Of a DNA stretch of 28,262 bases, positions 7,740-16,194 are shown piece after piece. The notes beneath the pieces were generated by a model, which made no database searches, was not told where the DNA came from, and saw only the letters and a list, made by a program, of their open reading frames with translations. Each line of letters starts with the position of its first letter. The stretch's first letter is position 1. This DNA comes from CAZVBR01 sp964625755 (GTDB taxonomy: Bacteria > Patescibacteriota > Minisyncoccia > Phycocordibacterales > XYD1-FULL-46-19). Both the position numbers and the translations under genes were made by a program. The stretch covers positions 1-28,262 of the forward strand of contig CAZVBR010000007.1 of assembly GCA_964625755.1 (NCBI GenBank), read 5' to 3'.

Positions 7740-10700
7740 TCAATACTCCGAATGATATTCATCAGTGGTAAACCCGGCTTCCTGATTGGCCTTTTCTTCA
7801 TAATCAGGTATCAAACCGGTACCGGCCGGTATCAACCGACCTATGATCACATTTTCCTTTAGACCTCTTAATTTATCCAAGCCCCCGCGGACCGCAGTAT
7901 CTATCAAAACCCTATTGGTGTGCTGGAAAGACGCTGCCGACAGAAAACTTGCGGTCGTAAGAGCCACCTCTGATATTCCCAGTACAACCGGTTCAAATTC
8001 CGCCGGTTGACCACCATTATTTTGTACCTTTCTATTTTCTTCTACCGCTTCAACGTATTCCACCAAAGTCGATCTATTGAATCTGGTGTCGCCGGGGTTT
8101 TTCACCCGCCTTCGAGACATCATCTGCCGTATTATTAACTCAATATGCTTTCTGGAAATCGACACCCCTTGAAGTTCATAAATGGCGTTTATCTCTTTTA
8201 TGATATAATCTTCAACCTTTTGACGCCCAGCCAACTTAAAGTAATCCATCAGGTCAACCGAACCATCAGTTAAAATATCTCCCTTTTTAATTTCCTGTCC
8301 TTCGGTAACGGCAATATTTCGAATGTAAGGAGTGGTATAACTGATAGTTTCTTTTTTGTCATGTTTTTTCCGGCTGGCCGGATCGATCAGAACCGTTATA
8401 GTATGATCTTTATCGGTTGTTTTTATATCCGTTATTTTGCCGTCGACAGTTGCCAGCAAAGCATTGTTTTTGGGTTTTCGACGTTCGAATAATTCTTCCA
8501 CTCGCGGCAGACCGCCAACAATATCACCTCCGGTATCCACTCCCCCGGCATGCTTAGTTCTCATAGTTAACTGAGTCCCGGGCTCACCGATAGCCTGAGC
8601 GGCCACAATTCCGACCGCTTCTCCTTCATTGACCATTTTTCCACGACCCAGATCCATTCCGTAACATTTCTGACACACCCCCCAAGCTGATTGACACGTC
8701 AAAGGCGTTCGCACTCGGGCCTGATAAATGCCTTTCTCTTCGAGAAGTTTGGCATCTTCATGAGTGACCAAATGCCCCTTGGGCAACACTTCTTTTCCTT
8801 CCTGATCCTCAACAGCCTCCAGTAAAATTCGACCAACCACATTATTTCCGATCCCTTCATCAAACCCCAGTACATGCTCCTCGGTTATCTGCTTTCCGGC
8901 CTCATCACCGCAGTCTTTTTCAGTGACCACAATTTCCTGAGCCACATCCACCAATTTCCGTGTTAAATAACCGGCTCGAGCGGTATTTAGCGCCGTATCT
9001 GCCAGGCCTTTTCGGGAACCATGAGTGGTGGTAAAGTATTCGATCGGTGACAGTCCTTCCTTATAAGACGGAGTTACCGGGAAATCAATTAATCGTCCTC
9101 CCGGGTTCATGATCAACCCCTTCATGCCCGCCATCTGGCTAACCTGACCGAACGAACCCCTAGCTCCGGACTTGATCATATCAACCACCGAGCCGTTGGG
9201 GTCCAAATACTGAGGTACGCTTTCTTCGATTTGATTTTTAACTTTGGTCCATAATTCAATTATCATTCGATATCTTTCACTGCTAGAGAGTAAACCATTC
9301 TCGTATCTTTCCTCGATTTTTGCTGCTTCCTCGTGCCCGGCATTGATCATTTCTTTTTTACTGCCCGGCACCTTCACATCATCAATACCCCATGTGACCC
9401 CAGAGTGAGTGGCAAAATAAAATCCGAAATTTTTAATGCTATCCAAAACCTGAGAAGCCACTTTTGACTCATAATTGAATACCAGATCATCAACTATCCG
9501 ATTGATCTCCTTTGTCGTGATCTCAGTATTCACAAAATGATAATCTTTCGGCAAAGTATTATTGAACAACAGGCGACCGACACTAGTCTCGATCAGCTGC
9601 CCGGACAGCTCGCCGTACTTGGATATCTTGCCTCCAATCACTTTTATCTTGCTTCGCAAATTCAAATGTCCGGCATCATAAGCCATAATAGCTTCATTGG
9701 GGGTTGAGAAATAGCGATTTTCACTCACCTGATCATCTACTATTTTCGTCACCCAATAACAACCAAGCACGATGTCCAGCTTCATGTTTGCTACCGGATC
9801 ACCACTACCGGGCTTTAAAAGATTTTGATCTGAAGCTACGATTTCTCGAGCCTCCTTCTGAGCCGCAGCTGACAGAGGAACATGTACCGCCATTTGGTCA
9901 CCATCAAAATCGGCATTAAAAGCGGAGCACACCAAAGGATGGATCTGGATAGCGTTACCCTCGATCAGGACCGGTTTAAAGGCCTGAATTCCAAGCCGGT
10001 GAAGGGTCGGGGCCCGGTTTAGTAGCACATATTTATCACGAGTCACTTCTTCCAGAATGGCCCAGACTTCCGGTACCCCTTCGTCGATCAGTCGGCCAGC
10101 CCCTCTTATATTGTAAGCCAGTTCCCGACTCAATATTTTAGCCACAATAAATGGCCGGAACAGTTCAAGTGCCATATGTTTCGGCAATCCACACTGAAAC
10201 ACCTTCAAATTTGGACCGACTACGATCACACTTCGTCCGGAGTAATCCACCCGCTTACCGAGTAAGTTTTGACGGAACCGTCCTTGCTTTCCGCGTAAAT
10301 TCTCGGCTAAAGATTTTAACGGGCGGCGACCGGCCAGCTGACCAGCAGAGCCTTCGGAATCAGATCGAGCGGATCCATCAATCAAGGCGTCAACCGCCTC
10401 TTGCAAGATCCTCTTTTCATTTCTCAGTATCACTTCAGGTGCATGCAGATCGATCAATCTCTTCAATCGATTATTACGGTTGATCACTCTTCGATAAAGA
10501 TCATTGGCATCGCTGGTGGCATGACGTCCGCCGTCCAAAGGCACCATCGGTCTTAAGGCCGGAGGAATAACCGGGATATTTTTCAAAAACATCCATTCCG
10601 GTCGATTCCCGCTCTTCTTTAATTGGTTCACTAAATTATGTCTTTTTTGAACTTTTACTCGGTCAACAGCACTAACCTGATCGATCTGATCTTCAAGCTC

Positions 10701-11411
10701 CGCAGATAAGGTATCCAGGTCTAAATTTTGAAAGACCCTATAAACAGCCTCCGCACCAATGCCAGCCTCAAAAACCGTGCTATACTTCATTGAAAGGCGA
10801 TGGAAAGTTGATTCATCCAACACTTTCCACGGTACCAAACTATCCAGCTGTCTTTTAGCATCGATCAGGGCATCTTTTATTCTACTTTTTTCCTCTTCTG
10901 ATTCGGCACTCTTGACCCTTTGTTTGTATTCATTATTCAACTCTTTTAAAGCTTTGGCCTTTTCTTCTTGATTGACATCAATGATAATATAACCGGCAAA
11001 ATAAATGACTTTCTCAAGATCATTTACCGTGGTATTCAAGATCAAAGCCATTCGGCTGGGAATATTCCTCAGAAACCAAATATGAGCCACCGGCACAGCT
11101 AATTCGATATGGCCCATCCGTTCTCGTCTGACTACCGAACGTGTAACCTCAACGCCGCATTTTTCACAAACAATATCCTTATATCTTATTCTCTTATATT
11201 TGCCACAGTAGCATTCATAATCTTTTTCCGGACCAAAAATTCTTTCATCGAACAATCCGCCCCGTTCACTTCGGCCGGAACGGTAATTTATGGTCTCAGG
11301 TTTGGTGACCTCCCCGTAAGACCAATCAAGGATCTTTTCCGGCGAAGCCAATTTTAATGAGATGGCGTTAAAATCAGCGTGAGTTTTAGGAATTGAATTT
11401 TTATAGGGCAT
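7740..11411 (-). CDS. rpoC: DNA-directed RNA polymerase subunit beta'
   Basis: Catalytic largest subunit of RNA polymerase. The active-site NADFDGDQMAVH places the Mg-binding aspartates at D501, D503 and D505. The N-terminal zinc site (C67, C69, C82, C85) and second zinc site (C834, C906, C913, C916) are intact. The lid and rudder region LLGKRVDYSGRSVIVVGP is canonical. The trigger loop begins GEPGTQLTMRTKHAGG: the catalytic His (H954) is kept, but the preceding residue is Lys (K953) where most bacteria have Phe. Length 1223 aa is compact, without the large lineage-specific insertions of proteobacteria. It starts 4 bases after the rpoB stop, with no Shine-Dalgarno motif, so it is translated from the rpoBC transcript. 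Confidence 0.98.
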   Translation of the reverse strand: MPYKNSIPKTHADFNAISLKLASPEKILDWSYGEVTKPETINYRSGRSERGGLFDERIFGPEKDYECYCGKYKRIRYKDIVCEKCGVEVTRSVVRRERMGHIELAVPVAHIWFLRNIPSRMALILNTTVNDLEKVIYFAGYIIIDVNQEEKAKALKELNNEYKQRVKSAESEEEKSRIKDALIDAKRQLDSLVPWKVLDESTFHRLSMKYSTVFEAGIGAEAVYRVFQNLDLDTLSAELEDQIDQVSAVDRVKVQKRHNLVNQLKKSGNRPEWMFLKNIPVIPPALRPMVPLDGGRHATSDANDLYRRVINRNNRLKRLIDLHAPEVILRNEKRILQEAVDALIDGSARSDSEGSAGQLAGRRPLKSLAENLRGKQGRFRQNLLGKRVDYSGRSVIVVGPNLKVFQCGLPKHMALELFRPFIVAKILSRELAYNIRGAGRLIDEGVPEVWAILEEVTRDKYVLLNRAPTLHRLGIQAFKPVLIEGNAIQIHPLVCSAFNADFDGDQMAVHVPLSAAAQKEAREIVASDQNLLKPGSGDPVANMKLDIVLGCYWVTKIVDDQVSENRYFSTPNEAIMAYDAGHLNLRSKIKVIGGKISKYGELSGQLIETSVGRLLFNNTLPKDYHFVNTEITTKEINRIVDDLVFNYESKVASQVLDSIKNFGFYFATHSGVTWGIDDVKVPGSKKEMINAGHEEAAKIEERYENGLLSSSERYRMIIELWTKVKNQIEESVPQYLDPNGSVVDMIKSGARGSFGQVSQMAGMKGLIMNPGGRLIDFPVTPSYKEGLSPIEYFTTTHGSRKGLADTALNTARAGYLTRKLVDVAQEIVVTEKDCGDEAGKQITEEHVLGFDEGIGNNVVGRILLEAVEDQEGKEVLPKGHLVTHEDAKLLEEKGIYQARVRTPLTCQSAWGVCQKCYGMDLGRGKMVNEGEAVGIVAAQAIGEPGTQLTMRTKHAGGVDTGGDIVGGLPRVEELFERRKPKNNALLATVDGKITDIKTTDKDHTITVLIDPASRKKHDKKETISYTTPYIRNIAVTEGQEIKKGDILTDGSVDLMDYFKLAGRQKVEDYIIKEINAIYELQGVSISRKHIELIIRQMMSRRRVKNPGDTRFNRSTLVEYVEAVEENRKVQNNGGQPAEFEPVVLGISEVALTTASFLSAASFQHTNRVLIDTAVRGGLDKLRGLKENVIIGRLIPAGTGLIPDYEEKANQEAGFTTDEYHSEY

Positions 11412-11415
11412 AATA

Positions 11416-14400
11416 TTAATTTATATTCTTAAGTTCAACATCAAGGGCCAAACCTCTTAATTCATTCAACATTACGTTAAATGAAGCCGGTAAATTGGGT
11501 TGCTTAATCGGTTCATTTTTAACAATGGCATCAAATGATTGCGAACGACCGGCGATATCATCCGATTTAATAGTTAACATTTCCCGCAAAGAATAAGCCG
11601 CACCGTAACCTTCAAGAGCCCAGACCTCCATTTCGCCGAATCGCTGACCGCCACCTTGTGACCGACCGCCCAACGGCTGTTGAGTGATCAGAGAATATGG
11701 ACCGATCGAGCGCATATGGATCTTATCTTCCACCATATGATCCAATTTCAGCATATACATATAACCAATGGCTATCGGTTGCTCAAAGGGCTCTCCAGTT
11801 TCTCCGGCATGTAATTTAACCTTTCCATTTTCAGCAAAACCGGCTTTAGTAAGTTCGCTCTTGATCTCTTCTTCGGTTGCCCCCATAAAAGGCGGAGTTA
11901 TGGCCTGGTAACCCAGAGCATTAGCTGCCAAACCCAAATGCATCTCAAATATTTGACCTAAATTCATTCGGGATGGAACTCCCAAAGGAGTTAAGATGAC
12001 ATCAATTGGTGTTCCGTCAGACATATAAGGCATATCTTCCTCCGGTAAAACCCGAGAGATAACTCCTTTATTGCCGTGCCGACCGGCCAACTTATCACCC
12101 ACGGAAACATTTCGCAACTGAGCGACCTGAATATAGATCCTTTTAATGATCCCGGATTCTAATTTATCACCCCGATCTCTTGAGAAGATCTTGACATCGA
12201 TCACCCGGCCCTTCTTTCCGTGTGGTACCCGGAGTGAACTATCCTTTACATCTCTGGCCTTTTCCCCAAAGATTGAGCGGAGCAATCGCTCTTCCGGAGT
12301 AAGCTCTGTTTCGCCTTTCGGAGTGATCTTTCCGACTAAAATATCATTCGGGCCCACTTCGGCACCAACTCGGATCACCCCGTCTTCATCCAAATTTTTT
12401 AATTTACCCTCTCCGACGTTCGGAATGTCATGAGTGGTAACTTCCGGACCCAACTTGGTCTCCCGAACACTGACTTCGAATTCCTCGATGTATATACTGG
12501 AAAACTTGCTCTCTTTAACCAGTCGCTCGGAAATAATGATGGCATCTTCGTAATTGGCACCCCGCCAAGACATAAAAGCCACCAAAGCGTTCTGTCCGAC
12601 CGACATTTGCCCGTCAACCGTAGAGGAGGTGTCGGTCAGCAGATCTCCTTGCTTAACTTCATCTCCGAGCCCAACGACCGACCGATGATGAAATATTGTT
12701 CCGTCGTTTGTTTTGCTAAAGGTGGTCAATTTATACTCATGTTTCTTTTTATCATCTCCGGTGATTATGATCTTTTGACCATCAACATAACTCACCTTCC
12801 CGGAATGATCGGCTGTCAAAAGACGCCCGGAATCCATAGCCGCCCTTTTCTCTATCCCGGTTCCGACCAAAGGAGCTTCCGGGATAACACACGGTACGGC
12901 TTGTTTTTGCATATTGGACCCCATCAAAGACCGGGTTGCGTCATCGTGCTCCAAGAAAGGTATCATGGTTGCCGCTACCGAGTATGCCTGGTTAGCTGAT
13001 ACATCGATGAAATTAACTTCATTTTTAGGAACTATACTGGGGCGTCCATCCCGTCGCACCTCAACATACTCATCCAAAAACCGACCATTATCATCATAAT
13101 TGGCTCGGGCATGGGCAATATTATAAGCTTCCTCTTCTAAGGCATTTAAATAGACCAGCTCCGGAGTTATCACCCCATCTACAACTTTCCGGTAAGGTGA
13201 CTCGATTATTCCGAATTCATTGATTTTAGCATTCACGGTCAAACGCAAGATCAAACCGATATTTGGTCCCTCCGGAGTATGAATCGGACACAATCGACCG
13301 TAGTGAGAAGTATGAACGTCTCGAACTTCCAAGCCGGCTCGCTCTCGCGTCAGGCCGCCGGGACCTAAGGCGGTCAGAGTTCGCAAATGCTCGACCTCAT
13401 ACAGGAGATTGTCCTGACTCATAAACTGTGACAATTGATTTGTTGAAAAGAATTCCTTCAGCCGGGCCTGAAGAGAACGGGGGTTGATGACCTGAAGCGG
13501 CAAAAGAGTCGCCGAATCGATCGTTGACATTCGATCTTGAATATTCCTTTTCATCTGACTCATACCCATTTTCATCCTCTGTTGCAAAGTTTCCCCAACT
13601 GACCTTACTCTCCTGAAACCCAGATGATCAATATCATCTTCTTGAGCTCCTTTTGTGGTGTTTAAGGTGACAATATGGGCTACTGTGGTCACCAAGTCAT
13701 CAAATGTCAGCAATCTATCTTCCCGAACCGAATCATCAGTCGGAAGCCCGAAGCGCTGATTAAAACGCAGACGGCCGACCACTGAAAAGTCATACTTTTC
13801 TCGACTGAATAAGGTATTGATGAACTCCTTGGAATTTGCCGGGGTGGCCAGATCACTATCTCGCAATTTTTTATAAATATCCATGTAAGCATCATCGGTA
13901 GTTTGAGCCGGATCAGCTGCCAGGGTCTTTTCAATATAACTTGTATCAATTTCTTTTTCTCGGAATTTATTTAATATCTGCTCATTATTCAGGACCTTTC
14001 CTTCCCGGGCTGATAAAACTTTTAGTAAAGTGGTTACCGGGAATTTACGCTTACGGTCAATGCGGACATAAACCACGTCATCAGCTTCAGTCTCCAGTTC
14101 GATCCAAGCTCCGCGATTTGGAATTGCTTTAGCTCCAAAATATTTAACGCCGCGGATGTAATTGGCGGTAAAAAATATCCCCGAGCTTCTAGCTAGTTGA
14201 GGTACGACCACTCGTTCAATGCCGTTTATGATAAATGTGCCGTGGCTTGTCATTAACGGCATATCAGTCAAAAATATCTCTTGCTCCTTATCCTGTTTCA
14301 AGATCTTATTATGAAGTTTGACATTGACTCTCAACGGGGCTTCGTAAGATACTTTGTTTATCTTCGCCTCTTCTTCGGTGATCTTCGGTTTGTCTACAAA

Positions 14401-14583
14401 AAAATCAAGAAATTCAAGGTGAAATTTTTTTTCGGAATAATCATAAATCGGGGAAAACTCCTTAAATAATTCCTTAAGACCTTCTTCCATTAACCATTGG
14501 TAAGAAGATAACTGCACTTCCAAGAGATTCGGGGGCTGCGCTAATGGTTCATTATAATTTGAAAAATATTTTTGTTTTATCAT
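11416..14583 (-). CDS. rpoB: DNA-directed RNA polymerase subunit beta
   Basis: Second-largest RNA polymerase subunit. It starts MIKQKYFSNYNEPLAQPPNLL and runs 1055 aa, a compact form. Conserved blocks include LGPGGLTRERAGLEVRDVH, the Lys-rich GVISRVLPEEDMPY and the C-terminal LGGRSQGGGQRFGEMEVWAL clamp segment. The rifampicin-binding cluster (about residues 381-404) differs from E. coli at key contacts: D516 is S389, K527 is L400, R529 is T402, S531 is T404, and E562 is H435, while Q510, Q513 and H526 are kept. rpoC follows after 4 bases. A 289-base region without genes lies upstream and contains a promoter candidate and a hairpin. Confidence 0.98.
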   Translation of the reverse strand: MIKQKYFSNYNEPLAQPPNLLEVQLSSYQWLMEEGLKELFKEFSPIYDYSEKKFHLEFLDFFVDKPKITEEEAKINKVSYEAPLRVNVKLHNKILKQDKEQEIFLTDMPLMTSHGTFIINGIERVVVPQLARSSGIFFTANYIRGVKYFGAKAIPNRGAWIELETEADDVVYVRIDRKRKFPVTTLLKVLSAREGKVLNNEQILNKFREKEIDTSYIEKTLAADPAQTTDDAYMDIYKKLRDSDLATPANSKEFINTLFSREKYDFSVVGRLRFNQRFGLPTDDSVREDRLLTFDDLVTTVAHIVTLNTTKGAQEDDIDHLGFRRVRSVGETLQQRMKMGMSQMKRNIQDRMSTIDSATLLPLQVINPRSLQARLKEFFSTNQLSQFMSQDNLLYEVEHLRTLTALGPGGLTRERAGLEVRDVHTSHYGRLCPIHTPEGPNIGLILRLTVNAKINEFGIIESPYRKVVDGVITPELVYLNALEEEAYNIAHARANYDDNGRFLDEYVEVRRDGRPSIVPKNEVNFIDVSANQAYSVAATMIPFLEHDDATRSLMGSNMQKQAVPCVIPEAPLVGTGIEKRAAMDSGRLLTADHSGKVSYVDGQKIIITGDDKKKHEYKLTTFSKTNDGTIFHHRSVVGLGDEVKQGDLLTDTSSTVDGQMSVGQNALVAFMSWRGANYEDAIIISERLVKESKFSSIYIEEFEVSVRETKLGPEVTTHDIPNVGEGKLKNLDEDGVIRVGAEVGPNDILVGKITPKGETELTPEERLLRSIFGEKARDVKDSSLRVPHGKKGRVIDVKIFSRDRGDKLESGIIKRIYIQVAQLRNVSVGDKLAGRHGNKGVISRVLPEEDMPYMSDGTPIDVILTPLGVPSRMNLGQIFEMHLGLAANALGYQAITPPFMGATEEEIKSELTKAGFAENGKVKLHAGETGEPFEQPIAIGYMYMLKLDHMVEDKIHMRSIGPYSLITQQPLGGRSQGGGQRFGEMEVWALEGYGAAYSLREMLTIKSDDIAGRSQSFDAIVKNEPIKQPNLPASFNVMLNELRGLALDVELKNIN

Positions 14584-14634
14584 TATTGAAGATCATTGAT
14601 TATTTAACTTACTAAAAGACAAACACCCTACCGC

Positions 14635-14652
14635 CCGTCTTGGATAAGACGG
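14635..14652 (-). promoter_or_regulatory. Hairpin in the rpoB leader
   Basis: CCGTCTT (14635-14641), loop of 4, AAGACGG (14646-14652): a perfect 7-bp stem. In the minus-strand leader it is followed about 10 bases later by the U-rich TGTTTGTCTTTT. It may be a structured leader element or weak attenuator, about 50 bases before the rpoB start. Function is inferred only from position and pairing. Confidence 0.35.
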
Positions 14653-14741
14653 TCAATTTTAATATAAAGAAATTGTTTTTTCGGCAGATAAACGAACAAG
14701 AAAGTCTATCTCAACTCAATCCAACAGAAATTAACATTCCT

Positions 14742-14770
14742 AATTTAACAGATAATTATTTATTAGTCAA
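14742..14770 (-). promoter_or_regulatory. Candidate promoter of rpoBC
   Basis: Minus-strand TTGACT (14765-14770), 17 bases, TAAATT (14742-14747). The -35 matches five of six consensus positions and the -10 four. The predicted leader is about 150 bases and contains the hairpin at 14635-14652. The whole 14584-14872 interval is AT-rich; a 65-codon plus-strand frame there (14640-14837) has no coding signature and is not called. Confidence 0.45.
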
Positions 14771-14872
14771 GACAAAGGGTTGTGCTATCCGGACCTTCTC
14801 GGCCGTCCATTGCTTGAAGTCTGATCAAGACTTTTAAAAAACTGGCAATTGAAAATCGAGTAAAGAGATCCG

Positions 14873-15535
14873 TCATGTTTCTTTTCTCAATCTGCGATAC
14901 CAAGCGGCAATTTTTGCCCTGTCTCCGGACAATAACACCGACGGCACTTTGTAACTCCGGCCATCATACTCCAATTTAGACGGACGGGTATAGAACAAAT
15001 GACGATCATTTTCTTCGGCTCTTTCCTCTTCCAAAGATTCGGTTTTACCCAAAACTCCGGGCTTAAACCTCGATACCGCATCCAAAACCGCTAAAGCCGG
15101 CAACTCTCCGCCGGTTAGAACATAAGGCCCGATCGTCACCTCTTCTGCTCGCAAGATCTTCTTTACCCGGGCATCAATTCCTTCATAACGACCGCATATA
15201 AAAATCAGATCTTTGTGACCGGACGACCAGCGTCTGGCCAATCCGGAATCAAATTGCCGACCACGAGGGCTAAAGGTCACGATCTTCGGTTTGGTTTCTA
15301 ATTCCGATCGAATGTGATCAACCGCTCTCAAAATCGGCTCCGGACGTAAAACCATCCCCGGACCTCCGCTAAACGGACGCCCATCTACGGTTTTATGTTT
15401 ATCGAAAGCAAACTTCCTTAAGTAATGCACTTCTACACTTATCTCCCGATTTTTAACCGCTCGACCAATAATGGATTCCGAAACGTAAGACTCAATTATC
15501 TCAGGAAACAAAGTAATGATATGAAATTTTATCAT
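14873..15535 (-). CDS. trmD: tRNA (guanine-N1-)-methyltransferase TrmD
   Basis: Methylates G37 of tRNAs with G36 using S-adenosylmethionine, preventing +1 frameshifting. SPOUT-class knot motifs are present: MIKFHIITLFPEIIESYVSE at the start, GGPGMVLRPEPI, FSPRGRQFDS, FICGRYEGIDARV and IGPYVLTGGELPALAVLDA. The C-terminal part has HLFYTRPSKLEYDGR and LLSGDRAKIAAWYRR. Length 220 aa is normal for TrmD. An in-frame start at 15565 lies inside the upstream terminator; ATG 15535 matches the family start exactly. The gene lies directly behind the khpA terminator and appears to have its own leaderless promoter. Neither rimM nor rplS, its usual neighbours, is adjacent. Confidence 0.96.
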   Translation of the reverse strand: MIKFHIITLFPEIIESYVSESIIGRAVKNREISVEVHYLRKFAFDKHKTVDGRPFSGGPGMVLRPEPILRAVDHIRSELETKPKIVTFSPRGRQFDSGLARRWSSGHKDLIFICGRYEGIDARVKKILRAEEVTIGPYVLTGGELPALAVLDAVSRFKPGVLGKTESLEEERAEENDRHLFYTRPSKLEYDGRSYKVPSVLLSGDRAKIAAWYRRLRKET

Positions 15536-15541
15536 AAAAAC

Positions 15542-15570
15542 AATAAAAACCGCCTCAACCTGCAAGTCAA
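15542..15570 (-). promoter_or_regulatory. Putative leaderless promoter of trmD embedded in a terminator
   Basis: Minus-strand TTGACT (15565-15570), 17 bases, TTTATT (15542-15547), then 6 bases to ATG 15535. The -35 lies in the loop and the -10 in the T-tract of the khpA terminator, so one sequence appears to end one transcript and start the next. The -10 matches only four of six positions. Confidence 0.45.
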
Positions 15571-15582
15571 GGCGGTTTTTAT
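15543..15582 (-). terminator. Intrinsic terminator after khpA
   Basis: A 13-bp perfect stem (ATAAAAACCGCCT at 15543-15555, AGGCGGTTTTTAT at 15570-15582) with a 14-base loop. On the minus strand the T-tract TTTTTATTGTTTTT follows and runs directly into the trmD start codon. It lies only about 10 bases beyond the khpA stop. Confidence 0.88.
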
Positions 15583-15591
15583 CACATAGCT

Positions 15592-15975
15592 TTACGAAAT
15601 TGATTTTAGATCCTCCATAGCCTGATTGACAGACTGAGAGGCGCTTTCCGTAGCCGGAGCAGTTTCAGTTTCACTTGCTCTTGAGGAATCAAGATCATCT
15701 CTGGTCGATTGCCTGCTACCGCCGGCCGGTTCATTGATCTTTAAATTGACTCGGGCATTGTTTTTCATACCGACCACGCGCAACAGCGTGCGTATGGCTT
15801 TGGCGGTATTGCCCTGTCGTCCAATAATCTTACCCATATCTTCCGGGTTTATATCCAGGGTTAAAAGTACCCCCATTTCATCTACTTTCCGGTCAACTTT
15901 GACATCCTCCGGTTTGTCCACCAGAGCTTTGACAATATTTTCCAGAAACTCCTGATCACTGTAATCTTCAGCCAT
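15592..15975 (-). CDS. khpA: KH-domain RNA-binding protein KhpA
   Basis: A small RNA-binding protein (127 aa) of the KhpA/YlqC family, often encoded beside rpsP. It carries one KH domain: FLENIVKALVDKPEDVKV, then the conserved LTLDINPEDMGKIIGRQGNT with the GxxG RNA-binding loop GRQG at residues 52-55, and AIRTLLRVV. After about residue 80 the protein becomes a low-complexity Ser/Thr/Glu/Ala-rich tail of about 45 residues not found in typical 75-80 aa family members. It has a near-consensus promoter of its own and a 60-base leader, and is followed by an intrinsic terminator, so it appears to be a single-gene unit. The family is linked to sRNA binding and cell-division control in Firmicutes; its role here is not known. 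Confidence 0.9.
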   Translation of the reverse strand: MAEDYSDQEFLENIVKALVDKPEDVKVDRKVDEMGVLLTLDINPEDMGKIIGRQGNTAKAIRTLLRVVGMKNNARVNLKINEPAGGSRQSTRDDLDSSRASETETAPATESASQSVNQAMEDLKSIS

Positions 15976-16043
15976 AATTTTAATTTACTAAATTATTTAT
16001 AAAACTTAAGCGTCGACCAACGACTAACTCAAAGCCTAATTAC

Positions 16044-16072
16044 AATATATCCGAAGAAAAGAAAACTGTCAA
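16044..16072 (-). promoter_or_regulatory. Near-consensus promoter of khpA
   Basis: Minus-strand TTGACA (16067-16072, six of six), 17-base spacer, TATATT (16044-16049, five of six). This is the best sigma-70 promoter in the window. The predicted leader is about 62 bases, in contrast to the leaderless arrangement at several other genes. Confidence 0.75.
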
Positions 16073-16129
16073 AAGAATTTGAGAATATCTATTGCTTTTA
16101 CCGTTCAAAATATTTTTCCATCCCATCAC

Positions 16130-16155
16130 AAAAAACTTAGTTTCGGAAAACTAAG
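16130..16155 (-). terminator. Intrinsic terminator after rpsP
   Basis: An 8-bp perfect stem CTTAGTTT/AAACTAAG with a 4-base loop (16136-16155), followed on the minus strand by TTTTTT (16130-16135). It separates rpsP from khpA, which has its own promoter 60 bases further on. Confidence 0.85.
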
Positions 16156-16194
16156 CCACATTTAACTCAGGCCTCGGTTACCTTATCTGATCAA

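Noticed and set aside
12430..12999. A 189-codon plus-strand frame opposite rpoB
   Set aside because: It lies wholly antisense to a conserved part of rpoB and its translation has no recognisable domain. The frame is a by-product of rpoB codon use. The same applies to the antisense frames over rpoC (for example 10151-10483).
14817..14833. Hairpin AAGTCT/AGACTT as a trmD terminator
   Set aside because: Only six base pairs. On the minus strand, where trmD is transcribed, it is followed by CAAGCAA rather than a T-tract.
14640..14837. A 65-codon plus-strand frame in the rpoB leader region
   Set aside because: No ribosome binding site, no promoter on this strand, no recognisable motif, and it overlaps the hairpin and promoter elements of rpoB on the other strand.
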